A stretch of DNA of 64,000 bases from Lonicera japonica (lineage: Eukaryota; Streptophyta; Magnoliopsida; Dipsacales; Caprifoliaceae): contig CM038471.1 in assembly GCA_021464415.1 (NCBI GenBank), positions 76,862,414 to 76,926,413 on the forward strand, written 5' to 3'. The number at the start of each line of letters is the position of its first letter. Position 1 is the first letter of the stretch. Both the position numbers and the translations under genes were made by a program. The notes below the pieces were generated by a model. The model was not told the DNA's origin. It did not search any database and saw only the letters and a program-made list of their open reading frames with translations. Below are positions 1 to 12,566 of the stretch, in pieces.

Positions 1-879
1 TGTAATTTTCTTTCTGGTTTATGCTACGAATGCATGCAAATGCCTTAAGCAATTTGTTTCATTTTAAAGACACAAATGACACAAAAGACATCAAAGCCTA
101 CGGATAGGGTATAATCATGGTCTAAAGAAAAAAAGACTTTCAAAAACACAATCATTTCACATTTGAATAATGATTTGTCAAAAGAATAATCATAATAATT
201 TTCAAGAAAATATAATGGTATCTTGCAAGACAAAATAAATAGATATTGAAATAATTTTTAAAACAAGCTGTCATTTTTTGGAACTTTTTGCCATTGAAAT
301 TAGAACTTAGTTTAGTTCTTTAATGTTTAATACAAATCATATAAATTTATTTTGTGTTTTAAACATGGGTTATTTGAGTTATAGAATTATTGGGGCAAAA
401 ATATAATTAAGAGAAAACATGGACCAAACGGTGTATAACCAAAAGAGTTAAAAAAAAAAAAAAAAAAAAAAACCTCAAATTGCCATACGATTTTGCCACA
501 TTCGTATGGCCAAGTTTGGTTTTTTTTTTTTTTTTACATCAACTGATACGATAATGGTTCATTCGTATAATTTTTTTTTTACTGTTTTTTTTACCCTTCT
601 CACTGTAAACTGTTTCAAAAGTTAATAAAATGTATAATAAATTTAGCCTAAATACTTTCATTACGCTACGGATGCTCTTACCAAAGGTTCCAATCCTATC
701 AAAATAATATTTATATTAATCATTAAAAAATAAATTATCATACAATTTTCTTGTTCTACTTTATTGACTTGAAATAAAATATACATCGAGTTGCAATGGT
801 GTTTGGACCTTTTATCAATATATTGGCAGTGGTTACAGCCTAATCACTAATCAGTAACCCCAAAACAAAGGCCGAAAAA
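1..879. other. Intergenic, upstream of PPR gene
   Basis: AT-rich DNA with no supported gene. The only structure is the poly(A)/poly(T)-flanked inverted repeat at 450-535. The last 100 bases are the likely promoter and 5' leader of the PPR gene, but I see no clear TATA box. Confidence 0.5.
450..535. repeat. Inverted repeat flanked by poly(A) and poly(T)
   Basis: A run of about 23 A is followed by CC and, after a short spacer, GCCATACGA. Eleven bases later comes TCGTATGGC, then GG and about 16 T. The 9-bp core arms are exact complements, and the homopolymer runs extend the pairing. It would fold as a long hairpin. It may be a relic of a foldback element; no target duplication was seen. Confidence 0.6.
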
Positions 880-2033
880 ATGATCGCATTTGTCAAGTTT
901 GCTAGGAGATTTCAAAGAACATCATCCCAATTCTTCCTCCCCTCTACTCCCCCACAAATCCCATCTCCTTCCTCTTCAAATTCCACCCACTACTTCTCTC
1001 AGGCATTTCATCCAACAGTTACCGTACAATCACAACCCATCCCACAAAAACCCCACAATTTTCTCGAACCCATCAACATTAATCGATATATAGACGACAC
1101 AAGTTTATACAGCCAATTGGGTGTTGCCCAATTGCTCGATTTACTGAAAAATGCCAATGATTTTCCTTCTGAAGCTGAGGCTATGGCCTTTCTTGACGAG
1201 TGCGATATTAAACCAAGTGAGGGTTTGGTTAATTTGGTGATTTGGGGTTTGAAGGAGGAGTGGAAGGTGGCATACTGGGTTTTCAAGTGGGGCGAGAAGT
1301 GGGGTTTCAATAGTGAAAAGAATTGGGGTTTGATGATATGGGTATTGGGAAGACATAGAAAGTTTAATACTGCTTGGTGTTTGATTAGGGATTTGCACAG
1401 AGCTGAAATGGATACTAAGCCTGCTATGCTTGTTATGATCGAGAGGTATGCTTGTTATGATCGAGAGGTATGATTGTGAGGTTTTCATAAACTAACTTAA
1501 TTTTCGTACAGTTATTTTATAAAAGCAGCTGTGCACCAAGAAGAAAGAAGGATAGACAACACATTAAATGTGTGGTTCCATCGGTTCACTTGAGTGGTGC
1601 CACATCAATTTATGCAAGAATTGAGCGAGCTTAATATTTTTCTTGGAGTGATTATTATATGTACTAAATTAATAGACCGCGTGATGTATTAGAAAGTTAA
1701 TCGGCTAATGCGTATGTCTGTGTACAATACTGACCAGTGCACTTTCTACACTTCATTTGGTCTCTTAACTCAGTCATTTAAGTTAGTATATGTATCATTA
1801 CACCAAGGGGTTGCTTGTTTGGAGCACTTAAATCTGAAAACTTAAAGTTTTCAAATTTGCCGCTTAAAACTGAAATCTGAATTTTAAAGTATGTGAATTA
1901 CCTATTCCATGATTTTTAAAACAAAAACACACGCACAGATCCCTCACCTCTACTTCTTCTATGCACACCGGCCCTTCCCACAATGTAGAACACCTCTCTC
2001 TCTTCTTCTCATTTGTTTACGATTCATTGCATT

Positions 2034-2064
<31 letters not shown>

Positions 2065-4833
2065 CTTTCTTCCTCTCTTGAGCCCTAGCAGCCGCAGCAA
2101 ACACACACAAATTGAGCCATAATTTTTCCCATCTCTCTCTCTCTCTCACATTCGTCTCTCTCTCTCTCTAACATTTGTAGCTAAATCTTTGTTGGGGTTT
2201 TTGAAGTTTTTTAGAAGTATATTCATCGTATTTTGGGGTTTTTCGGCATCAATATTGAAAGGGTTGTATATGTTAAATATTGAAAGTGCTGTGTATGTCC
2301 ATATTCGAACCTGCTGTGAATTCTTAGATTTGTAGCACGCTCAGTAGTGTTGTACTTGGTTGTATTGTGTACACTTGGTTGTATATGTTAAATAGTGAAT
2401 GGTTTAATTTCCCTTTAATTTGCTGTGTGATTATTCACCTTGTCCTAGTGATAAGATAAATGTCCACTAGCTATTAATTTAGGATGTTAGTAATTTTCAT
2501 AAATGAAATGGGTTAGCTTGGTAGAATCATTTGATCTAAATAAACTAATAAGGGCAAAATTGTCATATTAAAAAAAATTCCGTTTTCAGATGTGTTATAT
2601 TCAAACAAACAACATTTTTTCAGATACAATTTTCAGACCTAAACAAACAATTTTTTCAATTTCAGTTTCAGTTTTTAGATGTTTTGTCAAATGCTACCTA
2701 AGATTTTATATGGCAATTCTTTGGTTTAAAGTGGTGTATATGGAAGAAGGTTTGTTTGATTCCCATACGACATAATATTTAGGGTTTATTTGATTTATTA
2801 GCCTTTGATTGTTGAATGCTGAACTCTGAATGCTTAATGTTGGATGGGAAGTGTTTGGTTTTATTTGGCTCTGAATGCTAAAAATGTCTTTTTACAGTTT
2901 TACCCTTATTGTTAGGATATATATCAATAACTAATGAATAACAAGTCTATGGACACCCATGAAAGGAAATTTCATAAAAGTTAAAATTAAGCATTTAACA
3001 ACGGGCTTTTTTGTTGCTGCTGAATTTTAATCCGGTTCAACATTAAGAGAAGAGAACTGAGAAAACAAACATCAGTTATACCTCTTGATGCTGAATAGCC
3101 TAAATATGCTTCCATTTAGCATTAAGAAGTAAAAACAAAAACACCTTAGTACTTACTTAAAATTTTGAGGTGAATATTTATGTCTTCATAAGTTCATATT
3201 ATTTGGTGATTTTTGAGCTGAAAAGCTGTTGCTATGTGTGCTTCTGTTTAGAACTGTACAAATAAAGCGAAAAAATGGTGCTGGTTTGGTTCCTTTTTGC
3301 CAACTTTACAACCCATAGTATTATTGAATGTGCATGTTTATCTATGTATGAGTTGCCATATTCTCCCTTTGTCTCAAATTAAGAGTTTTGCTTTGACTTT
3401 GGTATTTTTTAAGAAAATACTAATTTCAGCATAGTCGATGGTCATGAATACAACTTGTTCTATATGTAAGATTTGGTCCATTGATAAGATTAAAGGGTCT
3501 TATGTGTGGTTTTTGACAATGCAACAATGCTTCATATATAACAAAAGGAACTGCACTAAATGTCCTTATAGGATTGAATATTTTATTTTAATCTACCATT
3601 TTGAGGAGACCCTGTGCTCATTGTTTTGTAATACTTGAACTCATTTGTACCAATTGGTTAGTTTTACATTGTTTCCTCTTACACTTGCATACAAAAGTTA
3701 TAATTGTTTCCTCATGCATTTGGATACAAAGTTATAAGTTTATGCTTTTCAATCTGAAGTTGAAATAATGATCGTTTCGAATTCTCATACCATATTTCAA
3801 TAGATACGCAGCTGCAAATGATCCAAGCAAGGCCATACAAACATTCCAAACAATGGAGAAATTCAGTATGACTCCCGATCTTGGAGCATACTACACACTC
3901 TTGAATGCTCTCTGCAAAAATGGAAACATTGAAGAGGCCGAAGAGTTTATGTTTCTAAACAAGAAGCTCTTTCCATTAGAATCCGAGGGATTCAACATAA
4001 TTCTCAACGGGTGGTGTAACATTTCTGTTGATGTATTTGAAGCCAAGCGAGTCTGGAGAAAAATGTCCAAATCCTGTATTTTGCCAAACGCAACTTCTTA
4101 CACCCATATGATATCCTGCTTCTCCAAGGTTGGAAATCTGTTTGACTCGCTCAGATTATACGATGAAATGAAGAAAAGGAGTTGGGTTCCGGGCCTCGGG
4201 GTTTATAACTCGTTAATATATGTATTAACTACCGAGAATTGCCTAAACGAAGCTATGAAGATTGTGGATAAAATTAAGGAGATGGGCTTTCAACCTGATT
4301 CTAATACTTACAACTCGATGATATGTCCTCTCTGTAAATCATCAAAGCTAGAGGAGGCAAGAACTTTATTGGCTAAAATGATAGGAGAGAATATAAGCCC
4401 AACTATTGAGACATATCATGCGTTTCTCGAGGGTGCAAGTTTAGAAGGAACTTTGGAAGTACTTATCCATATGGAGAAAGCCGGTTTTGGTCCAAATAGA
4501 GACACCTTCCTTTTGATTCTTGGTAAATTCTTGAAGTTAAAGGAACCCGAAAGTGCTTTGAAGATTTGGGTCGAAATGAACCGGTACAATGTAGTGCCTG
4601 ATTCGGCACATTATACTGTACTAGTAGAAGGATTGGAAAGGTGTGGGTTATTGATGAAGGCTAGGGAATTCTATGCCGAGATGAAGTTTAATGGAATTAG
4701 TGATGACCCAAAACTCAAAAAGCTCTTAAAAGAACCACTACGAGAAAGTAGCTGTAAAAGCAGTGGGATTAAGGGTAAAAGCCGCAAGCAGTCAAGAAAG
4801 AAGACAAAAAGCCCAAGTTTGGAGACTCATTGA
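880..4833 (+). CDS. P-type pentatricopeptide repeat protein, probably mitochondrial
   Basis: There are two exons: 880-1445 and 3804-4833, joined across a 2358-bp GT-AG intron. The donor at 1446 splits an Arg codon (AG|A) and gives the continuous junction MIERYAAAND. The protein has 531 residues. The N-terminus is rich in Arg, Ser and Phe with few acidic residues, as in a mitochondrial presequence. From about residue 115 to 500 it carries tandem 35-residue helical repeats with the PPR signature, for example YTLLNALCKNGNIEEAEEF and YNSLIYVLTTENCLNEAM. There is no E, DYW or SMR domain, so it is a P-class protein. The last 30 residues are very basic. Proteins of this class bind organellar RNA and act in its processing, stability or translation; the target here is unknown. 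Oddity: a 22-bp duplication spans the donor site. Translation into the intron would stop at 1471. Confidence 0.93.
1433..1476 (+). repeat. 22-bp tandem duplication across the PPR 5' splice site
   Basis: Two 22-bp copies lie head to tail, starting at 1433 and 1455, with one base different. Each contains GAGAG|GTATG, so there are two candidate donors, at 1446 and 1468. Only the first keeps the frame with exon 2; use of the second adds 22 nt and shifts it. Confidence 0.85.
1800..2720. mobile_element. Probable transposon-derived insertion in PPR intron
   Basis: The stretch begins with a motif typical of plant MITE ends (GGGGTTGCTTGTTTGGAG) and ends with repeated TTTCAG-type motifs before AAATGCTACC. 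The two ends resemble each other in inverted orientation, but imperfectly. Inside are (CA)n, (TA)n and (CT)n microsatellites near 2035-2175. I found no target duplication, so the class is uncertain. Confidence 0.35.
2782..3145. mobile_element. Tourist/hAT-type MITE in PPR intron
   Basis: The left end GGGTTTATTTG and the right end CAAAAACACC are imperfect inverted repeats, each bordered by TTA, the usual PIF/Harbinger target duplication. The interior repeats TGAATGCT/AGCATTAAG motifs in both orientations. It is about 364 bp with no coding potential and lies inside the PPR intron. Confidence 0.5.
3146..3803 (+). other. 3' part of PPR intron
   Basis: No coding signal. Near 3360-3390 is a sequence like one end of a Stowaway MITE (CTCCCTTTGTCTCAAATTAAG); its partner end is not visible. 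The intron ends at the acceptor TTTCAATAG, with exon 2 beginning at 3804. Confidence 0.45.
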
Positions 4834-5261
4834 CTATTATGAAGATGGAAAGAGTTGGCCGTTTGTTAGCTTGAAATTTTGTTTCAACCGTAAACATTGA
4901 GAAGATAGCCATGGGAGGGGATGCGACTTCGGGACTGTTTGGATGTGCTAGCAGAAAGCTGTTTTCTAATTGGTATAAAGGCCCCGCTCGTGTTAAGCTC
5001 CTGGGAGCTTGAAAGTTTGGATTCAGGTACTTATACGTCTAACTTTTAAGTGCCCGTTTGCTTTGAGTTTTTCACTCTATGTATGTATAAAACTTGTGCT
5101 TTTGCAATTACAATTTTAAGATTTTACGAAAACGCAAACCAAAGTTACCAAACTAGCAGAAAAAGGTGACATTGTTCCTTGTGTGAAGTTAAGAGGTAAA
5201 AACAAATACCAATGACAAAATAGGAAGCTTTTGTAGATGGCTGGTATTGTTTTGGCATAAG
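4834..5261 (+). other. PPR 3' UTR and downstream spacer
   Basis: Sequence after the TGA at 4831-4833. No further coding region or clear structure is visible. Confidence 0.45.
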
Positions 5262-5760
5262 TTTTTTGTTTGTTTGTTTGTTTGTTGTTGTTGTTGAATT
5301 GAAATCAAATAGAAACAAACAAACACATACAGTCTACAGGGGGCGTGGTGCAGGAATTACATTAAGATTCTTTTGTCAATCCTCCATTTTATACACAAAA
5401 GCCAATTCTCATAAGTTCTTCTATCCTTCCAATGCCACACATTTTATCACAAATATACCACTCTACATCTTTAATAACACATTGACTGGTCCTACAACAT
5501 CCCCTAAAAATTCTCTGATTTCTTTCTTGCCAAAGACAGTAGAACAAATGATCTCTATCCTCCCTGTGACTGTCACGGAATCATTCAATACGCCCACCCA
5601 CACAATTTATCTTTAGTTCTATGCCTAGCAAACCAGTCAGCAAATAAGGCTATATCTGGGGATATGAGTCACATGACATCCTTGTGCCACAGCCCACAGC
5701 AGACTAGCCCACAAGACAGTAGGATAATGAGTCCTAATAGCTTGCCACTGTACACTATTT
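5262..5760 (-). mobile_element. LINE 3' end fragment with broken reverse-transcriptase zinc-binding region
   Basis: On the minus strand the region reads as the C-terminal zf-RVT part of a plant L1-type LINE. It starts with WHKDVM, passes an in-frame stop, continues LFADWFARHRTKDKLCGWAY, then after a frameshift reads REDRDHLFYCLWQERNQRIF. The motif WxxRNxRIF is characteristic of this domain. After a stop comes a short 3' UTR and a tail of CAACAACAA and CAAACAAAC units, seen on + as TTTG and TTG repeats at 5262-5297. The element is 5'-truncated, with at least one frameshift and two stops. The + frame here is only the complement. Confidence 0.8.
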
Positions 5761-7270
5761 TATTAAGCAGATTTTGATTTTGATGTTGAACCAGAACCAA
5801 ACCGAAAATTTCGATTCTCCAATTTCTTTGAACCAGAATGCAACCATTAATTAAAAACCCAACCCAAAGTCATTGGTTTTGGTTTAGTTCTTCAGGTTTG
5901 TCGGTTCCAATGAGCACCACTGAACATTACACTATCTCTCTCTGCAAATAGTACTTGGTTCATCTAAAGTTTGAACCGTATGATGCCTTTTGAGCAATGG
6001 ATTTTCTCTGGGTTAGTCTAAGGTTTCTTTCCTGGTTCTGATCAAGTTAGGTCATCCTATTTTTGAATTTTTCTCTCATGTGAAAAGATCAACAAGATTT
6101 TGTTCATTATAAATGTAGTTTGTCTATGTTAAATGTGTATATTACTATATTAAACCATCTGGGTTTGATGAAATTTTTAAAGAAAATTTCGTCGAGAATG
6201 AAACTCATCTAATATTGTGAGATTAGTTTCATGGATCATTTCACCTCTTAATAATTTTGTTGTGATTTGAACTTAAATCACTGTGTCTTAGCCTTTTAGG
6301 TATCTCATTGGAATGCATTTCTTCATTTTGTATAGAAATTTATTTCTATTCCAAGATGTTTTATTGCTACATCTGACTTTATTTTTGTACGTTTGTGTAT
6401 CATTTTCGAAACAGGCATTTGGAAACAACGGCATGGGAGAATGAGTGAGGCATTCAGTTTACGTATGATGTAACTCATGTAAGTTTTTCCCTATCCATGA
6501 AATGATGCAAACCCTAGAAAATTAGGACACGCAGACGTAGGGTCAAAAGCATGAGGATTAGCAAAATCCTCCATATAAGTGTTGCAGATTTCAAAATTGA
6601 TTTTCGCTTTTGCTAACTTTTTCCCACATAGTTTTCTCACCTTAGAAGGGAAAGGAAGCTTAAGAGAAAAAGAGGAGCAAAACATGATAATTTTAGTTAG
6701 ATTGGTTAGATTTATCTCTCTAGTTTAGAAGATTGTTGGTTCCCAAGAGATAAACTGAGATGAACATATATTGTTGAAGGGGGTGAGGTTAATGTTATAC
6801 ACTTCTAACTTCGATAATCTTTTGATTTTATTTCCCTGAGCATCTCTCTCTTTTGCATATAACACCGTTGTCATATTTATCGTATTAGGGTGTTTGACCC
6901 GCTACATAAGAAGATCAGTTACGGTAAGATAATGATTGGATATATATATATCTTCATAAAATTCGTATTGGGATATATTTGTTGTTTTATCTTTCATATT
7001 GTCTGGTCCATCAGCACAGGATAAAACAATCCCACCTTCCCCACGAGATAAGAGGTTGGACTCTTGAGGATAAATAATCTACCTTGATATTAAATCCTGG
7101 CCAACACAAAAATGGGATATGATCATTTTATCCTATCATGTCCTCTTATAGTGCACGTCAAACATAGCCTCCGTAGCCGTACGAATGTGTACACACTCTC
7201 AAGTAAACTCGTACAAGTGATTGTTAAAGATGTTTTACAACTGGGTGTAAAACTTCTTAAATTTATGCCT
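5761..7270. other. Intergenic, no gene seen
   Basis: AT-rich DNA without recognisable coding exons, RNA genes or clear repeat ends. Small open frames (for example 6491-6685 on -) match nothing I recognise. Confidence 0.45.
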
Positions 7271-7274
7271 CTAA

Positions 7275-7523
7275 GCTATTGAGGATTTAAGACCTATATC
7301 ATTGTGTAATGTAGTTTACAAAGTTTGTTTAAAGCTATTGTAATCCGAATTAAACATGTCCTCCCTCAGCTCACAAGCTCGAATCAGTCAAGTTTTGTTC
7401 CTCGTAGACACGGAGACTAATAATATCTTTGATGTCCGAGAGGTTATTCACCATTTGCATAGAACAAAAGCAAAAGAAGGCAGCATGGCTATTAAGATTG
7501 ATCTAGAGAAAGCATATGATAAA
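7275..7523 (+). mobile_element. LINE reverse-transcriptase fragment, frameshifted
   Basis: Translation gives AIEDLRPISLCNVVYKVCL, then after a frameshift KAIVIRIKHVLPQLTSSNQS and SFVPRRHGD, then after another shift NNIFDVREVIHHL and MAIKIDLEKAYDK. RPISLCN, NQSxFVP and the (K)xDxxKAYD block are hallmarks of the finger/palm region of plant LINE reverse transcriptases. Only about 80 residues survive, with two frameshifts, so it is dead. It is on the opposite strand to the LINE piece at 5.3-5.8 kb and need not be the same insertion. Confidence 0.85.
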
Positions 7524-7529
7524 CGTGAG

Positions 7530-10260
7530 CTGGGATTTTAAACCTTTGGCTATGGTTCAAGTCCCTTAGCTTTCCGAATCATGGATCTACCTTAAAGAAA
7601 GCTTTTGAATAATACAAGTTATTTACTATTGTATAAAGTTGGAAGTTATTTTGGCGCTTATTAAAGCCGTGTAAGGTTCTTGGATTTGCAAATGTCCTTG
7701 CAGGCTTTTGTTTCACAAAAAGATTTGCACTATAGCGTAACTAATGGGATTCAAACAGCGGGAGTAGTGAGACTCTTGATCGCTGTGTTACTTATCATTT
7801 TTTGAACTTTGTTTTTTCCTTTAAATTACTAATATTTTGAATAGTAGTATATATTTTATTCTGAGAAAGATTTTGTTTTTCTTATTTTATGTTAATTACC
7901 TACATGCAAGTTGAATAAAAAATTTATGTGCACAAAAAACTAATTTCATATTTAAGCTTACCGCGTATACAATATCTTTAATTTTAATAATTAATTTAAA
8001 GAAATAAAGAATCATTCAATTCAATCCATTAATGAAGGCCCATCTAAAAAAAAAAGGTTCACTTTTTTAGCACATATCAAATGAGAGGGTAAATTAATGG
8101 GTGTTGCTTGTAAAATCTGTCCTCTATAATAAAATTTGTTACTCCAACAGTCGAGTAAAACTATTATTATTTGCACGTGTAAAATATCCTCTCAGTTTCT
8201 TTTCCAGAGTACAGGGGTGTAAAATTAGTTCCATTGCGAAAACACAATTATGCTTTAAGAAAAAACATTGAAGATTATATCTACTGGCATCAAACGTGTT
8301 TCTGTCTTGCTTTGTAAGTTTAATTTTATGCAAATAAACGTTAAAAAAGGCAAAATATATACTATTGTTTAAAAGTCGCTTTATAATAAAATCTACTATA
8401 AATAGAGATGAGATGCGTAATTGTAAACATGCACTCTAGCTAGCATTCTTTTTTCATTGTCAAAGGATTAATCCATCAATAAGATCGATCGAGCATCCAC
8501 AGCAGTAGTAGTAGTAGTTCCATTTTAAGAATCTTTCTATACATTAATTAATTCGTAGAAGTGAATGAAACAAAGTGGTCTCACGATTCATCATGGAATT
8601 AAGTTGCTAGCCAGCTTCCATAGTTCATGATTGGCCTTGGCCTTTGAAATAAATGAGGCAGCTTGACTGTTTGAAATAAAGGGAGGCGCAGGAGTGACTT
8701 TTAGCCGTATGCAGAAATGTAGAAAAGATGGTCGCTTCCATAAAACATTCTCTCACTTTAGGAGAGTGTGTGATCGAGTTGAACTTGTAAATTTTTATAC
8801 GAATATGTTTTTATTTTTGGACAATTACGAGTACCGTTTAAACGCATGATTTTACACGAATAAATTACAGTTGTGATATGATTAAAACATAAACATATGT
8901 GGCCATCTGCATTTGTATGGTAAAAAGGGTAAGTTTTAATTGTTAAATTTAGCTTACCATTTGAAATGATTTGCACGGAAAAAAGTTAAAAAAGAAAAGA
9001 AAGAAGCCATATTGCATCCGCAGACAATGAGGAGATTCAGTCGATATTGAACAAATCGTTTGTGAGGCAACCCAAGTAAAAAAAGGGTCACGGCAACGGC
9101 TCTTAAATTCATCTTATATACCGAACAATCTTACACCAGTCTTTCTGCAAATCAATATTTGGCAAAAAGAAGTTGTGCATTCAACTCCTTTACAACCCAT
9201 CTAACACATTTGAAGATATAGTTTTTTCAAAAACAAGATACAATCCAAATTCACATTTACCCATTTCATTTCATTTGTACCGCTTTCATAATCCTTTATT
9301 GCATGAAATAACTTAGCCACAGATAAAATGACGGAAAAATTAATCGTTTGATATTGTGATTGGAGAGATGATTGGTTTTTTGCAATTACAATACCGGATT
9401 GTTCTTGGTATTTTGTACATGCAACTTCTCACAATCTCTCAGACGTTTGATTAACGCCTTTTATGGAATCTATGCTTACTTTAACATATGCTAGATAAAG
9501 AGTTCTGTCCTCAAATGATGTCATATTAGCTCTACGAGATCTAAACATAATTAACAATAAAAATAAGTTAACAAAATATTAAATGAATAAACTTATGCTT
9601 TAGTTCCAATATCAGATTGACAATGTTTTGGAATTAAGACAATATGCTTTGTTCTTAATGCTTGCATTGGGGATTTTAAATTGAAATTGGGTAACTGGTA
9701 GTGAGAAATTTGTCGGCTGGGTTTATTTTTAATTTATAGAGAATAGATAGATATAGTGTATATCAATTGCGAGTGACCCTTAGATGATGCACATTATATC
9801 GTTTGAGGAAGGATTTTCAAATTCTACTTTAACCAATGCAATGTGCATCGTCTGATGATCAGCCAACACGCATTTTATTGGTTGTGCTAAACGGTTGTTT
9901 GCTTCTAACTTACAATAAATTTACTATTTATCCAATCTTATTACTATTTTTGCATTACTGACACACACTCAAAATTAGTAAAACTGCCTTATTACATTAT
10001 TGATGGAGAAAGTGTAATGAATTTGTGTGTCTACCATTATACAAAGCTAAAACATACCACCAGTTAATTAATTCGCGCAACGAATGGGTGTATGCCAAAC
10101 TAACTAATTGCGGATGTCTAAGAGAAGAAGCATTTATTAGAGAGAAATAAATGCGAGGAAAAAAAAATGCATAAGATGCCAAAAGGAGGAAAGGGAAAAA
10201 GAGTAAGATGATCGAGGTGTTGAATTTTGGTCCATAGAGAAAAGGCAGGGAGGGGTGGTG
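7530..10260. other. Intergenic, no gene seen
   Basis: AT-rich and featureless apart from short (AGT)n near 8503-8518. I see no exon, RNA gene or transposon end I can support. Confidence 0.45.
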
Positions 10261-10270
10261 GATATAATGA

Positions 10271-10292
10271 GGGGGTGGGGGGGGGGGGGGGG
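10271..10292 (+). repeat. Poly(G) tract
   Basis: A run of 22 bases that is all G except one T at 10276. Long G runs are uncommon in AT-rich plant DNA and are prone to length error. Confidence 0.9.
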
Positions 10293-10398
10293 AGTATTTA
10301 GAGTTTGATTAAAAGGAGGCTACCAAAGCAAAGTAATAAACACAAGATGCCAAAAAACTGTTCATAAGTTGTTGACAATTACACGCTAGAAGGTACTG

Positions 10399-10421
10399 GT
10401 ACTACTACTACTACTACTACT
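10399..10421 (+). repeat. (TAC)n microsatellite
   Basis: About eight perfect TAC units. Confidence 0.9.
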
Positions 10422-11261
10422 TTATATGCTGCCAAAATTATGGTGGGCTTGGCACCATAATAGACAAGTCTTTAGGGGTTTTGAAAAATATTCAATGCTA
10501 TTATTGCTATTACAATTCACATGTTACGTGCCTATCTCATATTTTTCAGGCCAATTATATTCAACGAAAGTTAATTAAGTTGGTGAAAATTTAAATATTT
10601 CAATTTCAACTTAAATTTTGTTGTCAACAATTTTCGTTGTTGAGCGATTCATAAGAACTATTATAAACACTAATTGAACTTTTTAATGCGAATTGATCGT
10701 GAAGTATTGAAGTATTTTCACCGACTAAACATTTTGTACTTTTAGCAACAATTCAAATATATAATTTTACCTTTTCTTTTAGAATATCACGAATTCTAGT
10801 TTTATTTAAGTTTTGGGATTCGATTAAAGTAGCAGACTTTGCGATAAAAAATAAATTGCGTTCTTACTTAAAAACTATTAATTTGGATTTGAGAAAATAA
10901 TAAATAAAGCGTAAAATGTGTTTGGTTTCAATTAAGAATAATTCTTTTTGAATTAATTGTTATTATTTTAGAGAAAAATAGTCATAAAGACGAAAAACAT
11001 GCACAAGACATGCATGGCATGTTTGATTGCCTTTGTTCCATAAAAAAAAATGCTCAATTTTTTTGTTGTTGCATTCTTTAATGGTATTTGCCTATTTGGA
11101 TGCATTCCTTTTTATGAGACTTTTGTTTCCCCTAAAACATTCAAATGAATTCACTTGTTTTTCGTGTAAAATATTTTAGTAATGAATTGAAAGTGGGCGG
11201 TACCTCACAAGTACAATTCTTATCTTTTATTCGTACCTTTTTGCTCACGTATTTATTATCA
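10422..11261. other. Intergenic, no gene seen
   Basis: AT-rich; nothing supported. Confidence 0.4.
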
Positions 11262-11379
11262 ATGTAATTTTGTATAGTTATTAAAATTCAAACTTAGATA
11301 TTTTAAATTTGGGCGAGATCATGTAATTTTGTATGGTTAATAAAATTCAAACTTGGATATTTTAAATTTGGGCGAGATC
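11262..11379 (+). repeat. 59-bp tandem duplication
   Basis: Two adjacent copies, 11262-11320 and 11321-11379, differ at only a few positions. Each ends in TTTGGGCGAGATC. Confidence 0.9.
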
Positions 11380-12560
11380 TTATACTAATGAGACATGTTA
11401 AATTACTGGATCTAATTTATGAAGAGCACTAATAGAGGAGAGCGAACCAAAGAATTAAACTTCCACCAAAGTGAAGTGTGTTTGTCACCAACAATTTGTC
11501 CCAGTATTTTTCTTTCTACAAAAAATTTGGGAAGAAGAAATTATCAAAATTTAAAAACATGTTAATATGTTCAACGATCATTTAAAGCGAGATCGCCTAT
11601 TTAATTAAAAAAAATAAAAAATTGTTCGCAGCAATAACAATAGAATTATTGTGATGGTGACAATAGATTGAACTTCTACTAACAACTAATGTACTCAAAG
11701 TGCTGATTTTTAATAGGAAAAAAAACAAAGGAAATAACTCAAACAGCTAGTAGGAGGAAGAGGAGGAGGAAAAACCAAAACCAAAATCTCAAGAATATGG
11801 ATGGCGTGGCTCAAATATAGCCACCGTTTTTATGCGATAATGGATATCTCCACGATGATGGAAATTATTATGAGCATTTAATGATCAATACTTTATTTAT
11901 TTATTGTGTTAATTAAAAGACTCAATCATGGTTTAAGTCAAAGTTTTTAATTATAAAACATGGAAAGGGAGAAGAAATGATGAACTAATTCACAATCTTT
12001 TATTTATTTTTCCCCCATTTTGGACCAACAACTCTTTCTCTGATTTTTTGTTCTTTTCATATACGTTTAGTTTTTTTTAAAATAAAATCTTGTCATATAA
12101 TTTATTTTTAAATCTGATTCACACCTAAAAAGATTTATAATAAGGTCTAATTTTGATTTGTAACACTCTTACAAATACGTAATTCTTGTTGTGTAGGAGG
12201 TAATAAAGATTTTAGGAATTATGTTCTTGATAATTCTTATAGGAATTAGATTTATATTATGTTCTTGATAACTGTTAATATGTTTTATAGTTTAATTTGT
12301 TTTAGAGCCCTTTAAATAGTATTTGAGTCAAGTTTGGTTTCCTGGTTTTGTTTGTATTAATTCAATGGTTTCCAGGTTTTGTTTGTATTAATTCAATTAT
12401 TTGGTTCGAATTTTAGTTTGATAAGAATCATTTCTAGTTTTCTGCCTTTATATAAAAAAGCTCAGTCACTCAATTATTCAATCATTTATATATATTTTTA
12501 GTTATTTTAATTTATTTTCTCTCTCCCCATTTCTCACTGCACCACTTGTGTTATACGGTA
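11380..12560. other. Intergenic, no gene seen
   Basis: AT-rich. A short direct repeat around 12340-12400 (GGTTTCCAGGTTTTG/GTTTCCTGGTTTTG) is the only structure noticed. Confidence 0.4.
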
Positions 12561-12566
12561 ATATTG

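Noticed and set aside
1446..1471. PPR ending at the TGA in 1471 as a complete 197-residue protein
   Set aside because: Splicing at 1446 joins precisely to a frame that continues the repeats, and the short form would end mid-repeat.
1008..1488. Minus-strand open frames within PPR exon 1
   Set aside because: They are complements of a clearly coding + exon with PPR residues and show no family motifs.
5266..5616. 116-codon + frame
   Set aside because: The minus strand carries recognisable LINE zf-RVT residues; the + frame begins in the TTTG/TTG tail and is a complement artefact.
6491..6685. 64-codon minus frame
   Set aside because: No recognisable motif, no splice context and no neighbouring exons.
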